Of a stretch of DNA of 64,000 nucleotides, positions 1 through 10,946 are shown piece after piece (positions within the stretch are counted from its first letter, which is position 1; every line of letters begins with the position of its first letter). This stretch comes from Plicaturopsis crispa FD-325 SS-3 (Eukaryota > Basidiomycota > Agaricomycetes > Amylocorticiales > Amylocorticiaceae): positions 1,883,272 to 1,947,271 of the forward strand of contig KN832556.1 of NCBI GenBank assembly GCA_000827205.1, written 5' to 3'. Under the pieces are notes generated by a model, which saw nothing but the letters and a program-made list of their open reading frames with translations, was not told the DNA's origin and did not search any database. The position numbers and the translations under genes are program-made.

Positions 1-136
1 GTATGGTAAATAGTTCTTGCCACGTGCCCATTTCCAACTCCGCGTTACTCGCGTCCGCGCTCGCGCCGCGATGCGCGTTGAAGAACGTACTTCATCCCAT
101 CTACAGTCGCGTACATATCTGTGCTACACCGCCCTA

Positions 137-1112
137 ATGTCTTCGACCAGTTTTATTGGACGATCCTATGATCCGCAACACTACAGGAAAGTATGCAACT
201 ATTGCATGAAGGAGGTAGGACGGCAGAATTTGAAGGAGTGCGGTGGATGCCAGTGAGTTGCCGTCTATGCATAATTACACGCGACATGTGTACTAAAAGC
301 GAGTAGTTTCGTGAAATACTGCTCCAAAGACTGTCAAAAGCTAGGTTGGAAAACACACAAGCAGAGATGTGGCACGGGAAAAGCCTTACGGGAAAAACTC
401 GCCACCAATCCCGATGCAAACTCCTTGAATGAAGCCCTTTCTAAATGGCTTGACCATTGGCGAGGTGTGCTTTATGACTGGTCCTTGTGGGCGATGGACC
501 TTGGAAATAACTCGCCAGACCGCCTTGCAAATAACTGGTACGTGTCGCATTTGGTCTGCGTTCAAGCAAGGCATCACCAATATTTCGATAGGTTCGCGAT
601 ACAAATCGAACGACGCCCTGACCCTCCCAGTAAACAAACCCATTTCCAGGTAGATACATATGACCGTCTTATGACAACGCCCATACTGAGCTCTTTTTGT
701 CAAGATGGTCGGTGGCGAGATCATGAGCTGGGAACGGTTCGAACAGCTCCTAACCTCGGATCTCCATTGTGACGGAGAACATGTCGAAGAAAGGATGAAA
801 GACCGTCGTGGGAATGACACCGTGCAAATCGTGGTTGTATGCGAAGGCATGGTACGCTTCATTTGGTATTCTATGAGGGAGCCTGCACTAGAGAAGATGC
901 GCGAGAATAAGCCATTTGGGCATATTATGGCGCTGGACTGGGAGCAAAAACTCACCGAGATCATAGAGTCTGGCAAGCGTAAGTCATCATCGCTAGCTAT
1001 GCCTCTGCAATGCGTATATCTTAACCCGTCAATGCTACATTGTATAGCCAAAATCACAAGAGACTACGAAATTGCGGCCGCTCTGGCAGTTGCCCGCATG
1101 TCGAAGGAATGA
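137..1112 (+). CDS. MYND-type zinc finger protein
   Basis: Five exons are visible. The first two encode a complete MYND finger. Exon 1 carries CNYCMKEVGRQNLKECGGC, and the first intron (about 253-306) joins it to FVKYCSKDCQKLGWKTHKQRC, giving the C-x2-C / C-x2-C / C-x3-C / H-x3-C ligand pattern of the family. Further introns lie at about 538-591, 650-704 and 979-1047; the last leaves the frame open, and translation stops at 1110-1112. The ATG at 137 is the last methionine before the finger and is preferred over the in-frame one further upstream. MYND fingers usually bind proline-rich partners or occur in scaffold and SET-type proteins. No SET motifs are seen here, so a specific function cannot be assigned. 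The part after the finger (about 230 residues) is not recognised. The second intron's acceptor is the least certain junction. Confidence 0.8.
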
Positions 1113-1275
1113 CGCCCGTTTCCTCTTGCCCTGGTCCGTCATCGTAGCCTGGACATTATCACATTCGATACGGAGAGGTTACATTACAGCCTGAATACAT
1201 ATAACAATTAACCAAACACGTGCGGCGTACATCTGCGAACATTTAAGCAGTGGTGGTGCGATTTGACCAAGACCA

Positions 1276-4200
1276 TTATTTGAATGCTGAAACATCCTCG
1301 TCGGTCCAGCCATAGTAGTCCTTCAGTTTCTTGCCAAATTCCTTCAGCTTTACAGGATATAACGTTGGATCCGGATGGGCTGCGAGACTGTATGTCAGCG
1401 AGATGCGCGACCAAAAACTGAGACACTTACGCTTATGGAAAGTGATGGACTGCCGTGAGGGAGGTGGTAAGCAGAACGAAACGGTAAGTTCACTGTGGCA
1501 CTCACCCGGTCGCGTTTATCGGGTGGATCGAACCTCACACTAGACCCAGCCGTGCTAGGGTCGTATTCGAATCCCATTTCGCGCATGACCTTGAAACAAT
1601 GAGGTCAGCGAACGGTTTCGTAGGGGAGGAGTATGCTCACCTTGAGGAAGGTATCCCATTTCATCGGCTTCGTTCCCTTCGTTTCATCCTCGGAAGTGTT
1701 CAAGAGCTGGTGCATATATGTACTTGTTTTCTTGCCAAGTTTCGAGAACCAGCTACGCTTAGTCCCCTGTTTTTCAGGCTCGACCACTTGCTCCTTATCC
1801 TTCCTGCTAAACTTGGAGAAGAAGCTGCTCTTGTTGTCCGTCCCAAAGAGCGAGGGGTGGTCGGGACGAGACTTGATCTTTGTCTTCGGGGCCTCCACTT
1901 TCTCAGACTGTAGGTACGAGCGGGCTGACTGCGCGGTCTGCTCGGCGGGAAGTGGCAGAGAGGTCGTCGACATCCCCGGAAGGGTGCTGCTACTCACGGA
2001 CGGAGCTCGAGCGGGCGGCGACATAGGTTTTGCCGGAGCGGTTTTCTTCCTCGGAGGTGATGCTGGTGAGGGAGAAGGCGTTGCACTAGGAGGAGGAGCA
2101 GGCGCAGGTACTGCAGGCGCAGGCGCAGGCGGCGGAGTGCCCGCTGTCGCCTGCTCGGTCGAGGCAGATGAAGTAGATTTCTTCTTCTTCTTAGGCTTCT
2201 TCTTCTTCTTCTTGGTTGTATGAGTTGTGTCGTCTTCATCCTCTACCTCTTCCACAGTCGTCTTGTGGCTTTTGGGCTGAGCGGATGCGCCAGAAGGTCC
2301 TTTCGGTCGCGGACGAATGGGCTCCAACTCGGGAATGTCGTCAAGGTTCGAGGGCTTCGTCTTTGCAGCTCCAGGTGGAGGAGCCGGCTTTCGCGTACGC
2401 GCAGTAGTCCTCAACTTGGGGTTCGTAGAAAACATGCGCCCTGCGCAAATCGAGTTAGCGGTCATATCCGTGATGATAAACGCGCAGTGGTACCTCGGAG
2501 TGAGCCCAGCAATTTGATGAACGGGTTGCCCTTCCTATCCTCTGTCAATTCGTCGAATTCGGGAGCAGCGGACGCATGGTCGTGGAAATCCGGGACCGCG
2601 GCAGCGATGTCCATAGCCTCCCTGAGCAACTCTCTAGTCTCGTCTTCCTCATCCGTATCGTAGTCGCTCTCGTCGTCGTCGTTCCAATCGTCTGCATCCG
2701 AGTCCTCTTCGTCGTCGTCGTCCTCGGTCTCTTCCTCCGAGGTCGTCCGGTCGGACACAGACTGCAGTGACGGCATTGAGTCGTCGCTATCATCCGCACC
2801 ACCATTCGTGATAGCAAGTTGCTTCGGTTTGGCCTTGCCTTTGATTGGTGCGAGACCTGGTGGGCTATCCGAGTCTGAATCTGAATCGTCGTGGGCAGCT
2901 GGCACAAAGAACGAATGCCAGGCGGGCTTGCGCACTCTCGCTTCTTTCAGAAGCCACAGGGTATCTATATCCATGCCAGATACAGCTTTGTAGTTCTATA
3001 CACGATGGTAATGAGTGAGAGTCATAGATATGAAGATGACTGAGAAACGTGCCAGGTCGATGATTCTCCATAAGCTATCAATGGTACTCTTGCTCCTAGT
3101 CTTCGAGAGAGGATATATGATGTCCTTGAATGCAGCAGATTTTTCTGACGCAATCTCGGAATAGGTCTGCGCGCTTTCCCATTGTTCGTATTCTTCGGGC
3201 ATATGCCTAGGCGATTTTCTCAGTTCTTCTCCGACAGGGCCGAGAAGAAGCCTTTCCAGCATGGTCTGCAGATCAACGGTAATCTGCGTAGTTGTGTCAT
3301 ATAAGCATTAGCCGTCCCTTTGCACTGCACAAAACATCAAAAATTTGACGAACTGATAAATCTCCGACAGCGTCCCAGAGAGCTTGAGGGAAGCGTTTGG
3401 CCTCCTTAGGGGACTCATCTACAGCCTCACGCAAAATTTGGTAGAGGATGTGTTTTGGGTAGGTCCCTTTGGGAAAACACAGTTCGATGATGATAGAATC
3501 GAGGAAAGACTTGTATGCCGTCCTGATGCCGTCCCAGTCGAAGACAACATCTGGATCGTCGGGATCTGAGCCTGGGACCTTCTTAAAATACTGCGCGTAA
3601 TGAGCTGGAATACAAGTGAGATGCCAGATAAAATACGACGTTCAGAAAGACAGTCCTTACGGGCAGTAGTGGCGAGGACAGCAAACCTTGCCTGACATGC
3701 GTCTACCAAGGTCGACACAATGTCATACAACGCAAGGAAACCGGACCTGAGCTCTTCGTTTTGCTGCAATTGTATCTGAGCCTTTTTATCGTCGAGGCCA
3801 AAGTCGTCGAGGGCATTCAGACAGTCCAGAACAATCTTCCACACGGACGCAAGCATGTAGGAGTTGTGGATTCTACGCTGTGCGGTTCAATTTGATGTAA
3901 CAACACGTATGCATTTTGACAGCTGAGGTCGCACCTGGTCGAGACGAGTGAAGCGATATACGAAGGATTTCGTTGGGCGTTCGCAACGGCCTTCTTGTCA
4001 AACAGGCGGCTGCTGAGTTCAACCTCGATCGTCCGCGCGAATGATTCTGGATCTTGAAGAGCACTGATATCATCCAGATACGCTGCATATTCGCCGATGT
4101 CCGATGGTATCGTTGATACAGCGACTAGCAAAAGCTATATGAAACAACCCACCATTGAACTGAGAACTTGCCGTCCTGATGCAGGGTTCAAGTTTGAATG

Positions 4201-4540
4201 GGCTCAATACAGCCTTCTTTGACTGCTCAATCAAGTCCTCTTGGTATACAGGTAAATGCGTGTATCAAATGTAGGCAGTCGGTCATATGCACTCACCCGC
4301 CAGAAGATCGAGCTTCTCTCTTCCACTGATCTTGGAGGTCAACACGATCTCCCCGGTACCGCGAGCACCGTATTTCCCGTTGCGCAGGACAAGGGCGCGT
4401 ACAGTGGTCGGTCGTTCGCCATTTTCATCCCGCCTGCCCTGGTATTTTTGTTGGATATGCCTAGGGCCAACAGGTACGAGATCCGTAGAGGTAGAGAGCA
4501 CTGGGGGGGCCTTGACCAGTTTTTTCTTGCGATCGGCCAT
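1276..4540 (-). CDS. Large acidic protein with C-terminal HicA-like domain
   Basis: The multi-exon gene starts with MADRKKKLVKAPP (ATG at 4540-4538) and ends at the TAA 1276-1278. The N-terminal half is helical and not recognised. The middle (about 2470-2960) is very acidic, with long D/E/S runs. It is followed by a basic, proline- and lysine-rich stretch (about 1650-2460) containing a lysine run near 2190-2215. The C-terminus, spliced across two small introns near 1380-1430 and 1455-1510, reads MKWDTFLKV.MREMGFEYDP, then RSITFHKPHPDPTLYP and KLKEFGKKLKDYYGW. This matches the HicA/YcfA-like double-stranded-RNA-binding fold that is also known as a C-terminal domain in fungal proteins. The likely role is nucleic-acid binding or a chromatin/nuclear scaffold function, inferred only from charge pattern and domain. 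Nothing here shows that the domain acts as a toxin. It diverges from the membrane-protein gene at 5022. Confidence 0.75.
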
Positions 4541-5021
4541 GATAAACGGGAACAAGGTGCGAGGCAAGGAAACAGACCTTGTGGCGCGGTTTCTCTCCCG
4601 ATTTGATTTCTTCTTCGAAACAAAGTTCCGACCTGCCTACAGTCGTTGCAAGTCGTTCTGAATCTTCGCGCCGTAAAACTTGACCTTGAACCTGATGCAC
4701 TTCCCGCAAACAAAACCTATTTTTTCTAATGCGATCTACGCGACGACGCGGATGATAGACGCCTGTAACCTGTAACCCGGCATGACTTGTGATGGCGGAC
4801 GGGCAGCCGGTGCTTCACGTGGATGAGGCTGTAGCATCAGGGTGTTGCACGGGGAAACAGGTATATTTTATGTGCTCGGGCGTCTCTTCTAGCGCTGTGC
4901 AGTCGACGTCGACGTCGCCCTCGTTCACGACTTTCTAACGACCCTTTTCCTGCTGGCCAGGCTGGACACCCACCTTCCTTCAGTTCAGTCTTAATTTCAC
5001 TTTATTATTATAATAGCCTTG
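4541..5021. promoter_or_regulatory. Divergent intergenic promoter region
   Basis: These 481 bases separate two divergent start codons (4540 minus, 5022 plus). An AT-rich stretch with TTTATTATTATAATAG lies just before the plus-strand ATG and could serve as its core promoter. GTCGAC is directly repeated near 4900. No coding sequence is supported here. Confidence 0.4.
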
Positions 5022-6957
5022 ATGGCCTCTTTCAACGTTACCGGTGAGCAACAGTGTGCACAGTTCTCGACGGGAGTGGGGCTAACGCGGAGGTCTTTGT
5101 CGTAGCTGAGGACTGCACGCCTTTAATCACTTACGCGCCGACGGGTGCTTGGACGGATGACCCTTCGAACGACACGTTGATCACGGTACGTCGCTGTAAC
5201 TTGAGCTATGCTCGTGTGCTCACGGAGGTCCTCTAGTCGTACTCGGATAACTCCTTGCATACCACGTCGGCGCAGGGTGCAACTGCAACGATCCAATTTA
5301 ATGGTGCGTACAGGTCTGTCTGCTGAATCTGTGGGGATATCAATCCGATGTTCCATTCAAAGGTACCGGACTATGGCTCTATGGTGGCTTGAGACCCAAC
5401 TATGGGACCTACACCCTGACTGTCGATGGAAAGACCGTCAAGAGTGGAAATGCGAACAGTGCTCAACCTAGCTTCAAGCAATTGCTAGGCGCCGCGTCTG
5501 GTCTTTCCAATGGTCCTCACACCGCTGTTCTGACGAACACGGGCTCTGGATCAGGCATCGATATTGATTCATTGATATTCGAGAATCAAATTGGGTCTCC
5601 GGGGTGAGCACAGAAGCCCTTACCCTTTACGGCTGTTCTAAACTCTGGATAATATCACGTAGCGACTCGGTGTCGACCACCACTATTGACGATAGTGACT
5701 CGCGTATGGTCTACTCACCTTCGACTGATTGGCATACGAACAACCAGCAGCAGTTCATGAATGGCACTCTTCAGTGCGTTTCTCTCATGCTTGCTGCGCC
5801 ATGACTAGCTGATTGAAGGCCTTTAGCTTTTCGGCAACCGCTGGTTCTCAGGTATCGACGCTATTCGAGGGCGAAGCTGTCGCGGTATATGGCACAGTCT
5901 CTCCCGACCACGCCGATATCAAACTCACCATCGACGGGAATATCCACACGATGAACGGGGGAGCTAATGGTGAAGCTAGTGTACTTCATCCCAAGGTGTG
6001 TTGTATCTTGTCACCCGAAAAAATATATTCTAATCGCTGTGTTCGTGTATAGACATTGCTGGTAAATACTCCATTTCACCTGACGGTATCTCCCTCTGCA
6101 CATACTAATCTTTCAAACAGTACTATGCAAACAACTTGGGTGCGGGGCAGCACAACTTGACTCTTGCGAATGACCCGCAATCTGGAACCGGACAGTTCAT
6201 TGATGTGGACGCCGTCACTGTGTACAGTGCATCTGGGAAGTCTGCAGGCAACAACTCATCCGCATCGTCCGTCGCATCATGTTTCGCTCATCATTTTCGT
6301 TGCAGCTAACATTCTAGCATAGGCCGAGCAATGAGAACACTAAAGCGGCCACTGGCAGCTCATCGAAGTCGCTCATTGGGCCTGTCGTTGGTGGCCTTGT
6401 TGGTTTTCTAATCATCCTTGCCCTCTTGTTCTTTGTGTTTCTACGTCGTCGACGCGGGACCGCGAAACGACGTTCCACAATGCGCTCGCCTATCACTCCC
6501 GCACTTCCCATTCAGGACATGTCCGCCGTCGAGGCTGGTTTCGGAAGTGGTGCAGGCATTTTCTACAACGAGAAGCTGTCGCCTTACAATGTTCCGTCCT
6601 ACACCCTGAGTGACGCCTCCCATGACTCGCGCAGAGACTCTGGCGAATCGTTCCACTCCTACCACTCCTACCGGTCGACCGAGGACATGATCAGCAGATC
6701 TAGTTCAATGAAGTCACTGAACAGGTCACCTCTGCCACCGCGTCCGTCGCTGGACACTCCGATTTTGCGCATGCCATTGCCCCCGCCACCGACAGTCGCT
6801 CGGGGGCCCAATCGTACGGGTGCTGATGCCGCTCCTCCTGTAAGCACTGCTGCCCCCTTGTTTCGGGAGTTTGCTACTGACCCCTTGATGTGTATAGCCT
6901 TACTCGCGGCCACTCCGGCCAAATCGACCAGCGAGTCTGCAGCTGCAGGATCCTTAG
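5022..6957 (+). CDS. Single-pass membrane protein with two beta-sandwich ectodomains
   Basis: The multi-exon gene starts MASFNV and stops at TAG 6955-6957 after a last exon ending PASLQLQDP. Two similar extracellular-type modules follow each other. The first contains the pattern ITYAPTGAWTDD ... WLYGGLRPNYGTYTLTVDGK ... GPHTAVLTNTGSGSGIDIDS. The second contains MVYSPSTDWHTNN ... VAVYGTVSPDHADIKLTIDG ... GQHNLTLANDPQSGTGQFIDVDAVTVY. Each ends in the same 'hydrophobic, D-D/D-S' strand, as in galactose-binding-like beta-sandwich folds. A Ser/Asn-rich linker precedes one transmembrane helix (IGPVVGGLVGFLIILALLFF), a basic stop-transfer stretch RRRRGTAKRR, and a cytoplasmic tail rich in Ser and Pro. 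There is no N-terminal signal peptide, so a type III (reverse signal-anchor) topology is likely. Proteins of this layout are numerous in agaricomycetes and have no assigned function. A cell-surface or wall-binding role is inference. Confidence 0.85.
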
Positions 6958-7417
6958 TTATATTTGTTGTTTCTCGGATAATGGTGGCATGGTCAAACAC
7001 GGACTTTTGGACGCTGCAATACATTTTTATACCGATCTTTGCGAGTCCTTTGAGGTGCATAACGGACATGGACAGAATTGCGTGGATTGAAGTTCGGGAC
7101 AAAGGATCTTTTTTTGGAAGTGGCCAGTCCCGCGCCGGCGTTCTGAATCCAGATCGCACCCTCGCGACGGTGCTCGCCTCTGCATAAACTCCCGTGTGGT
7201 CTCTTGTCTTCCACGTTCAACGTTCTCTCTTTCTTTCTCTAAACCTCTTGCTGGTTGAGCTGCGCTCGTTTACTTGTTTTCTTTCTGCATTCTCTTCCCG
7301 CACAGTCGAAGCGCTTGAAGCCTTCCTTCTCGTCCTCGTCTAGCTGGTCCTCGAGCAGAGCAGCGCTCTTTAATATCCACAATCGTCGTACCGTCGACAC
7401 TTATCTGAATAGAGACC
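6958..7417. other. Intergenic, no gene seen
   Basis: This holds the 3' end of the membrane-protein gene and the leader of the next gene. The latter half is pyrimidine-rich (CTCTTTCTTTCTCT near 7220-7240), typical of fungal promoters and 5' leaders. I see no supported coding region; the open frames here are shadows or extend past splice sites. Confidence 0.4.
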
Positions 7418-8044
7418 ATGGGGAACCTTGTGTGGCATGAATACTCGCGCCTTCTCTCCATAAGCGCTACCATCTGTGAGCAAAGTTTACCCGTACTAGA
7501 CGATTCGCTAACTGTCGCTCCAAGACACGATATGGGCAGCCTTTTGGGGTTTCTTCTACCGCAAATTCTTCTGGGACTTTGTTGGTGGAATCTTACGCGC
7601 TCCCGGAGGACTCCAGTGCGTATGCTGCTGTTTGACCTTAGGCGCCCGCGTTAACCTTTTGATCCCCAGGGCACCCGCAAGCTCTGCTGTCTTTGTCTCG
7701 ATCATAGTCAAAGCACCCGTCGTTCAGATCCTTTCGCTGCTCCTCGGATTCTTCATGCTTTTCATGGAATGGCCGCTCCCCCTGCTCCAGAAAACATCGC
7801 TGCACCGCAGTTTTGTCCTCAGAATCGTCATATTGGTCTTCCAGGCTTTCCTGGCCATCTTGTACTATCAGGTGCGTCGCGGCTTACTATGAGTCGCGTC
7901 TGATGCTCAATGGCTGCTCTATCAAAGGGTACGAATGGCGCAATATGGTCGCTAATAGCTGCGGGGGGTTACACCCGCGCAATAATGCTCGGAGAGGAGA
8001 TGAAGGAGGCGAAGGACAATAGAGGGAAGGGCGGACGGGCTTGA
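7418..8044 (+). CDS. Small multi-pass membrane protein (DUF7727-like)
   Basis: Four exons are well defined: 7418-7475, 7525-7615, 7670-7871 and 7928-8044. The protein starts MGNLVWHEYSRLLSISAT and continues with TIWAAFWGFFYRKFFWDFVGG, then two hydrophobic spans (SSAVFVSIIVKAPVVQILSL and LGFFMLFMEWPLPLLQ), a third (LRIVILVFQAFLAILYYQ) and a fourth (NGAIWSLIAAGGYTRAIMLG). It ends in a charged tail EEMKEAKDNRGKGGRA. This order of helices and the N-terminal MGNLVWHEY motif are those of a conserved fungal membrane protein family of unknown function (DUF7727 from memory). All splice junctions keep frame. An endomembrane location is likely from the helices, but no reaction is known. Confidence 0.85.
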
Positions 8045-8570
8045 CACCGAATCGCCGTCGATATCTCTGCATATCCTTAGCTGTGCCGCAGGATCGGAGG
8101 GTAGAGAATCTACAGGTAGACCGGGTCTACCTTTTTTTCAATCATTTTTCTTCATAATCGGGATTCATCCTCCTCTACTGACGGTCCATCCTATACTGTC
8201 GTTTTGTTGTGCTGTTCCCCATCCCCAATCTGTATTCTGCAATGTACCTGCTAGACTTTCTACCTCAACGCGCGTTATTTGGAATTGGGTTTATGCTCTC
8301 TCACTCGCACTGTTTCAACTGCTGTTTAGATCTTCTGGGCGTATGAATACAGCTTCCTTCACGGGGAGAACACAACGATTGCTCAAAGCGCATTTGTTTT
8401 CTCGAGGCCATTTTGGGAACTTTGGAAATGGACCGGGATGCTTCGCGGGACATGCGGGACAAGCCAGGCACTTCGTTCACGTCTCCCAACTACAGAAAGC
8501 TATCCATCGTTCAGGATCCCATACGACAGCGCCGCGTTTCCCTCGCAGAATTCAGTACCAGGCTCTCGGA
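8045..8570. other. Intergenic; in-frame 76-codon leader in its second half
   Basis: The first part holds the 3' UTR of the membrane-protein gene, with the palindrome noted separately. From 8343 to 8570 an ATG-started frame runs without interruption into the Ap4A phosphorylase frame. That 76-codon stretch has no Asp or Glu and many Arg, Lys and His residues. Whether it is translated is unknown. Confidence 0.4.
8114..8138 (+). other. Perfect 19-nt palindrome followed by T7
   Basis: AGGTAGACC and GGTCTACCT flank a single G at 8114-8132, so a stem of 7-8 bp with a 3-nt loop could form in RNA. Seven T residues follow (8132-8138). It lies 70 bases after the stop codon of the preceding membrane-protein gene. 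It resembles a bacterial terminator, but in a fungus it may be only a 3' UTR hairpin or a chance palindrome. Confidence 0.5.
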
Positions 8571-9912
8571 ATGAAAGCATCTGAACTCATATCCCAAGTC
8601 CCCGCGAGCTTCGACAAGGCAGTGGCCTCGGGAGATCTGCTCTTCTTCCCCTCGACAGTTCACAAACATGTAGAATCCGGTGTAGAGGTGCGCAGGCTAT
8701 ACCATTCTTTGCGATGATGCGGTTTGCTCACCGATCGCGTTTGTGGCGTTCTGTCCTATGCAGTTCGAGATACGGCTCTGCCCGGCGTTGCAGAAGAAAC
8801 CAGTCCTGCCCACACCGAATTTCGCCCCCGATCAAAATGCGGACACCATGGTGCAGGTAGAGAAGGGCAAAGAGCCAAAGAAATTCGACCCATTCGCGCC
8901 GCCTTATGTCCCGAATTTGTATCTGGGGGAACTGATTCGTGAGGAGGGCGATGGGGAATACGTCGCCCTTGTAAGACTACACACTCGAACACGAAGATAT
9001 ATTCTAATCCTCTTGGTCCGATGCTCAACTAGCTAAACAAATACTCTGTTGTGCCCCAGCATTTCCTGCTCGTCACCAAAGGTGGGTGCGCGCCCCGTTA
9101 TTGCCCTTGTAATGGGATCTAATCGTTCTCCCGTAGAATTCAAATCCCAGACAGCGCCCCTGCTACCGCCAGACCTCGTCCAAGCATACACGCTGTTACT
9201 TGCTGCACGGAAAGCGCACAAACCTTTCTTCGCGTTCTACAACTGTGCGTGAAGGTATCGCGTATTTTGGACGCGTCGATGTCTCGACTGACGCGTCAAA
9301 ATATCAATTATAGGCGGCGATAACAGCGGGGCCAGCCAAGCGCACAAGCACATACAATTCCTCCCCGTAGAGGACGACGGCCCGCCAATAGAGCAGCTTG
9401 CCAGAAACGTCAAGCTAGAAACACCAGGTATGCCCATCTGTTTGATGATTTCAACGCGTCCTGAGGCTCATGTCTCGTGATCAGACAAGCCGTTCTCACT
9501 GAACGCGCTGCCGTACGCGAACCATGTCGTCAGATTTCCGAACCTGTCCTCCTCGACGCCTCCGGAGCAGCTCGAGCAAGTCCTAGCGAACTCCTTTTTC
9601 GCGCTGCTCGACCTCGTCATCTCGACCGTCCGCCACGACCCCGACTACCCGGCCGGGATGCCCTCGTATAATGTTATCCTCACGCTGGAGCACCTGCATC
9701 TCATCCCCCGGCGGCACGAGACCTACACCCTGCAGGAGACGGGTGAGAGCCTCAGCGTCAACTCGCTCGGCTTCGCGGGCATGCTGCTCGTGAAGAGCGA
9801 GGAGGAACTTGAGGCGGTCAAGAAGGAAAGCGTCGGGAAGATATTGCGCGGCGTCGGGCTGCAGAATGTTCACGAGTTGCAGGTGGTAGGAGAGACAGAA
9901 GGTGACGAGTAA
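8571..9912 (+). CDS. APA2: Ap4A phosphorylase (ATP adenylyltransferase)
   Basis: The gene has five exons and ends at TAA 9910-9912. The protein begins MKASELISQVPASFDKAVAS and continues GDLLFFPSTVHKHVESGVEF then EIRLCPALQKKP. Next come DPFAPPYVPNLYLGEL and NKYSVVPQHFLLVTK. The catalytic histidine-triad-like segment GGDNSGASQAHKHIQFLP follows, then PYANHVVRFP and YNVILTLEHLHLIPRRHETY. These are hallmarks of the fungal Apa1/Apa2 branch of the HIT superfamily, where the middle His of HxHxQ is the nucleotidylated residue. The enzyme splits diadenosine tetraphosphate with phosphate to ADP and ATP. Length and motif order are normal. The start at 8571 matches the usual N-terminus; an in-frame upstream ATG at 8343 could add a basic leader. 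Confidence 0.93.
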
Positions 9913-10097
9913 TGACGAGGCTACATGTGTGTGAGTGTATAGTTAACCCTGTATCACCTAGATGACCACGGTAGACGTGTATCCAAGTTATGAGAACGTC
10001 CTCATTGGCGGAAGAATTGCATCCAGCCAGTTCACGGTATAGTGCCGGCGCGCCTATGGACGTCGGTCAAAGCAAAGAAAGTAGGCTGAATAAATAG

Positions 10098-10381
10098 CAG
10101 GCTCCTAAAACCAGCCACTCGTATCGCTCGGAGGCTAAATATTCTGACCACGTTTTTTGTATACCATTTTAAGACCGCCAAGAACTTCTTTTTCTATAAT
10201 ACCACCGACCTAAGCACTGTCCTCCTCGCGATAGAGCGGCTGGCAAATCAGGCAGTGCCGAACTGCAAACCTCGGGTGCCGAGCGCGTTTTACTCGACCT
10301 GTGGCGCGACGGTTTCACCGTCGTCCCGCCTCCTGCGCTTTGCGCAGGGCGAAATAAATTGTTTCTGCATCGCAGAAAATC
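10098..10381 (+). repeat. Left terminal inverted repeat, 284 bp
   Basis: This is the mirror image of 10947-11230. Its inner end carries three consecutive small hairpins at 10307-10323, 10332-10348 and 10362-10378. Each is 17 nt with 7-bp arms and a 3-nt loop. Confidence 0.9.
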
Positions 10382-10436
10382 TATTCTGAATGCATCCTGG
10401 ATGCCCCGATTTTTGGAATACTTTCGTGCCTCATAC

Positions 10437-10918
10437 NNNNNNNNNNNNNNNNNNNNNNNNNNNNNNNNNNNNNNNNNNNNNNNNNNNNNNNNNNNNNNNN
10501 NNNNNNNNNNNNNNNNNNNNNNNNNNNNNNNNNNNNNNNNNNNNNNNNNNNNNNNNNNNNNNNNNNNNNNNNNNNNNNNNNNNNNNNNNNNNNNNNNNNN
10601 NNNNNNNNNNNNNNNNNNNNNNNNNNNNNNNNNNNNNNNNNNNNNNNNNNNNNNNNNNNNNNNNNNNNNNNNNNNNNNNNNNNNNNNNNNNNNNNNNNNN
10701 NNNNNNNNNNNNNNNNNNNNNNNNNNNNNNNNNNNNNNNNNNNNNNNNNNNNNNNNNNNNNNNNNNNNNNNNNNNNNNNNNNNNNNNNNNNNNNNNNNNN
10801 NNNNNNNNNNNNNNNNNNNNNNNNNNNNNNNNNNNNNNNNNNNNNNNNNNNNNNNNNNNNNNNNNNNNNNNNNNNNNNNNNNNNNNNNNNNNNNNNNNNN
10901 NNNNNNNNNNNNNNNNNN
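10437..10918. other. Assembly gap (482 N)
   Basis: A run of N lies between the two terminal inverted repeats of the transposon. Such gaps arise when reads cannot span a repeated element, so the true length may differ greatly from 482 bases. Confidence 0.98.
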
Positions 10919-10946
10919 CATACGCGCAAGGCTGAACACAATAGAT

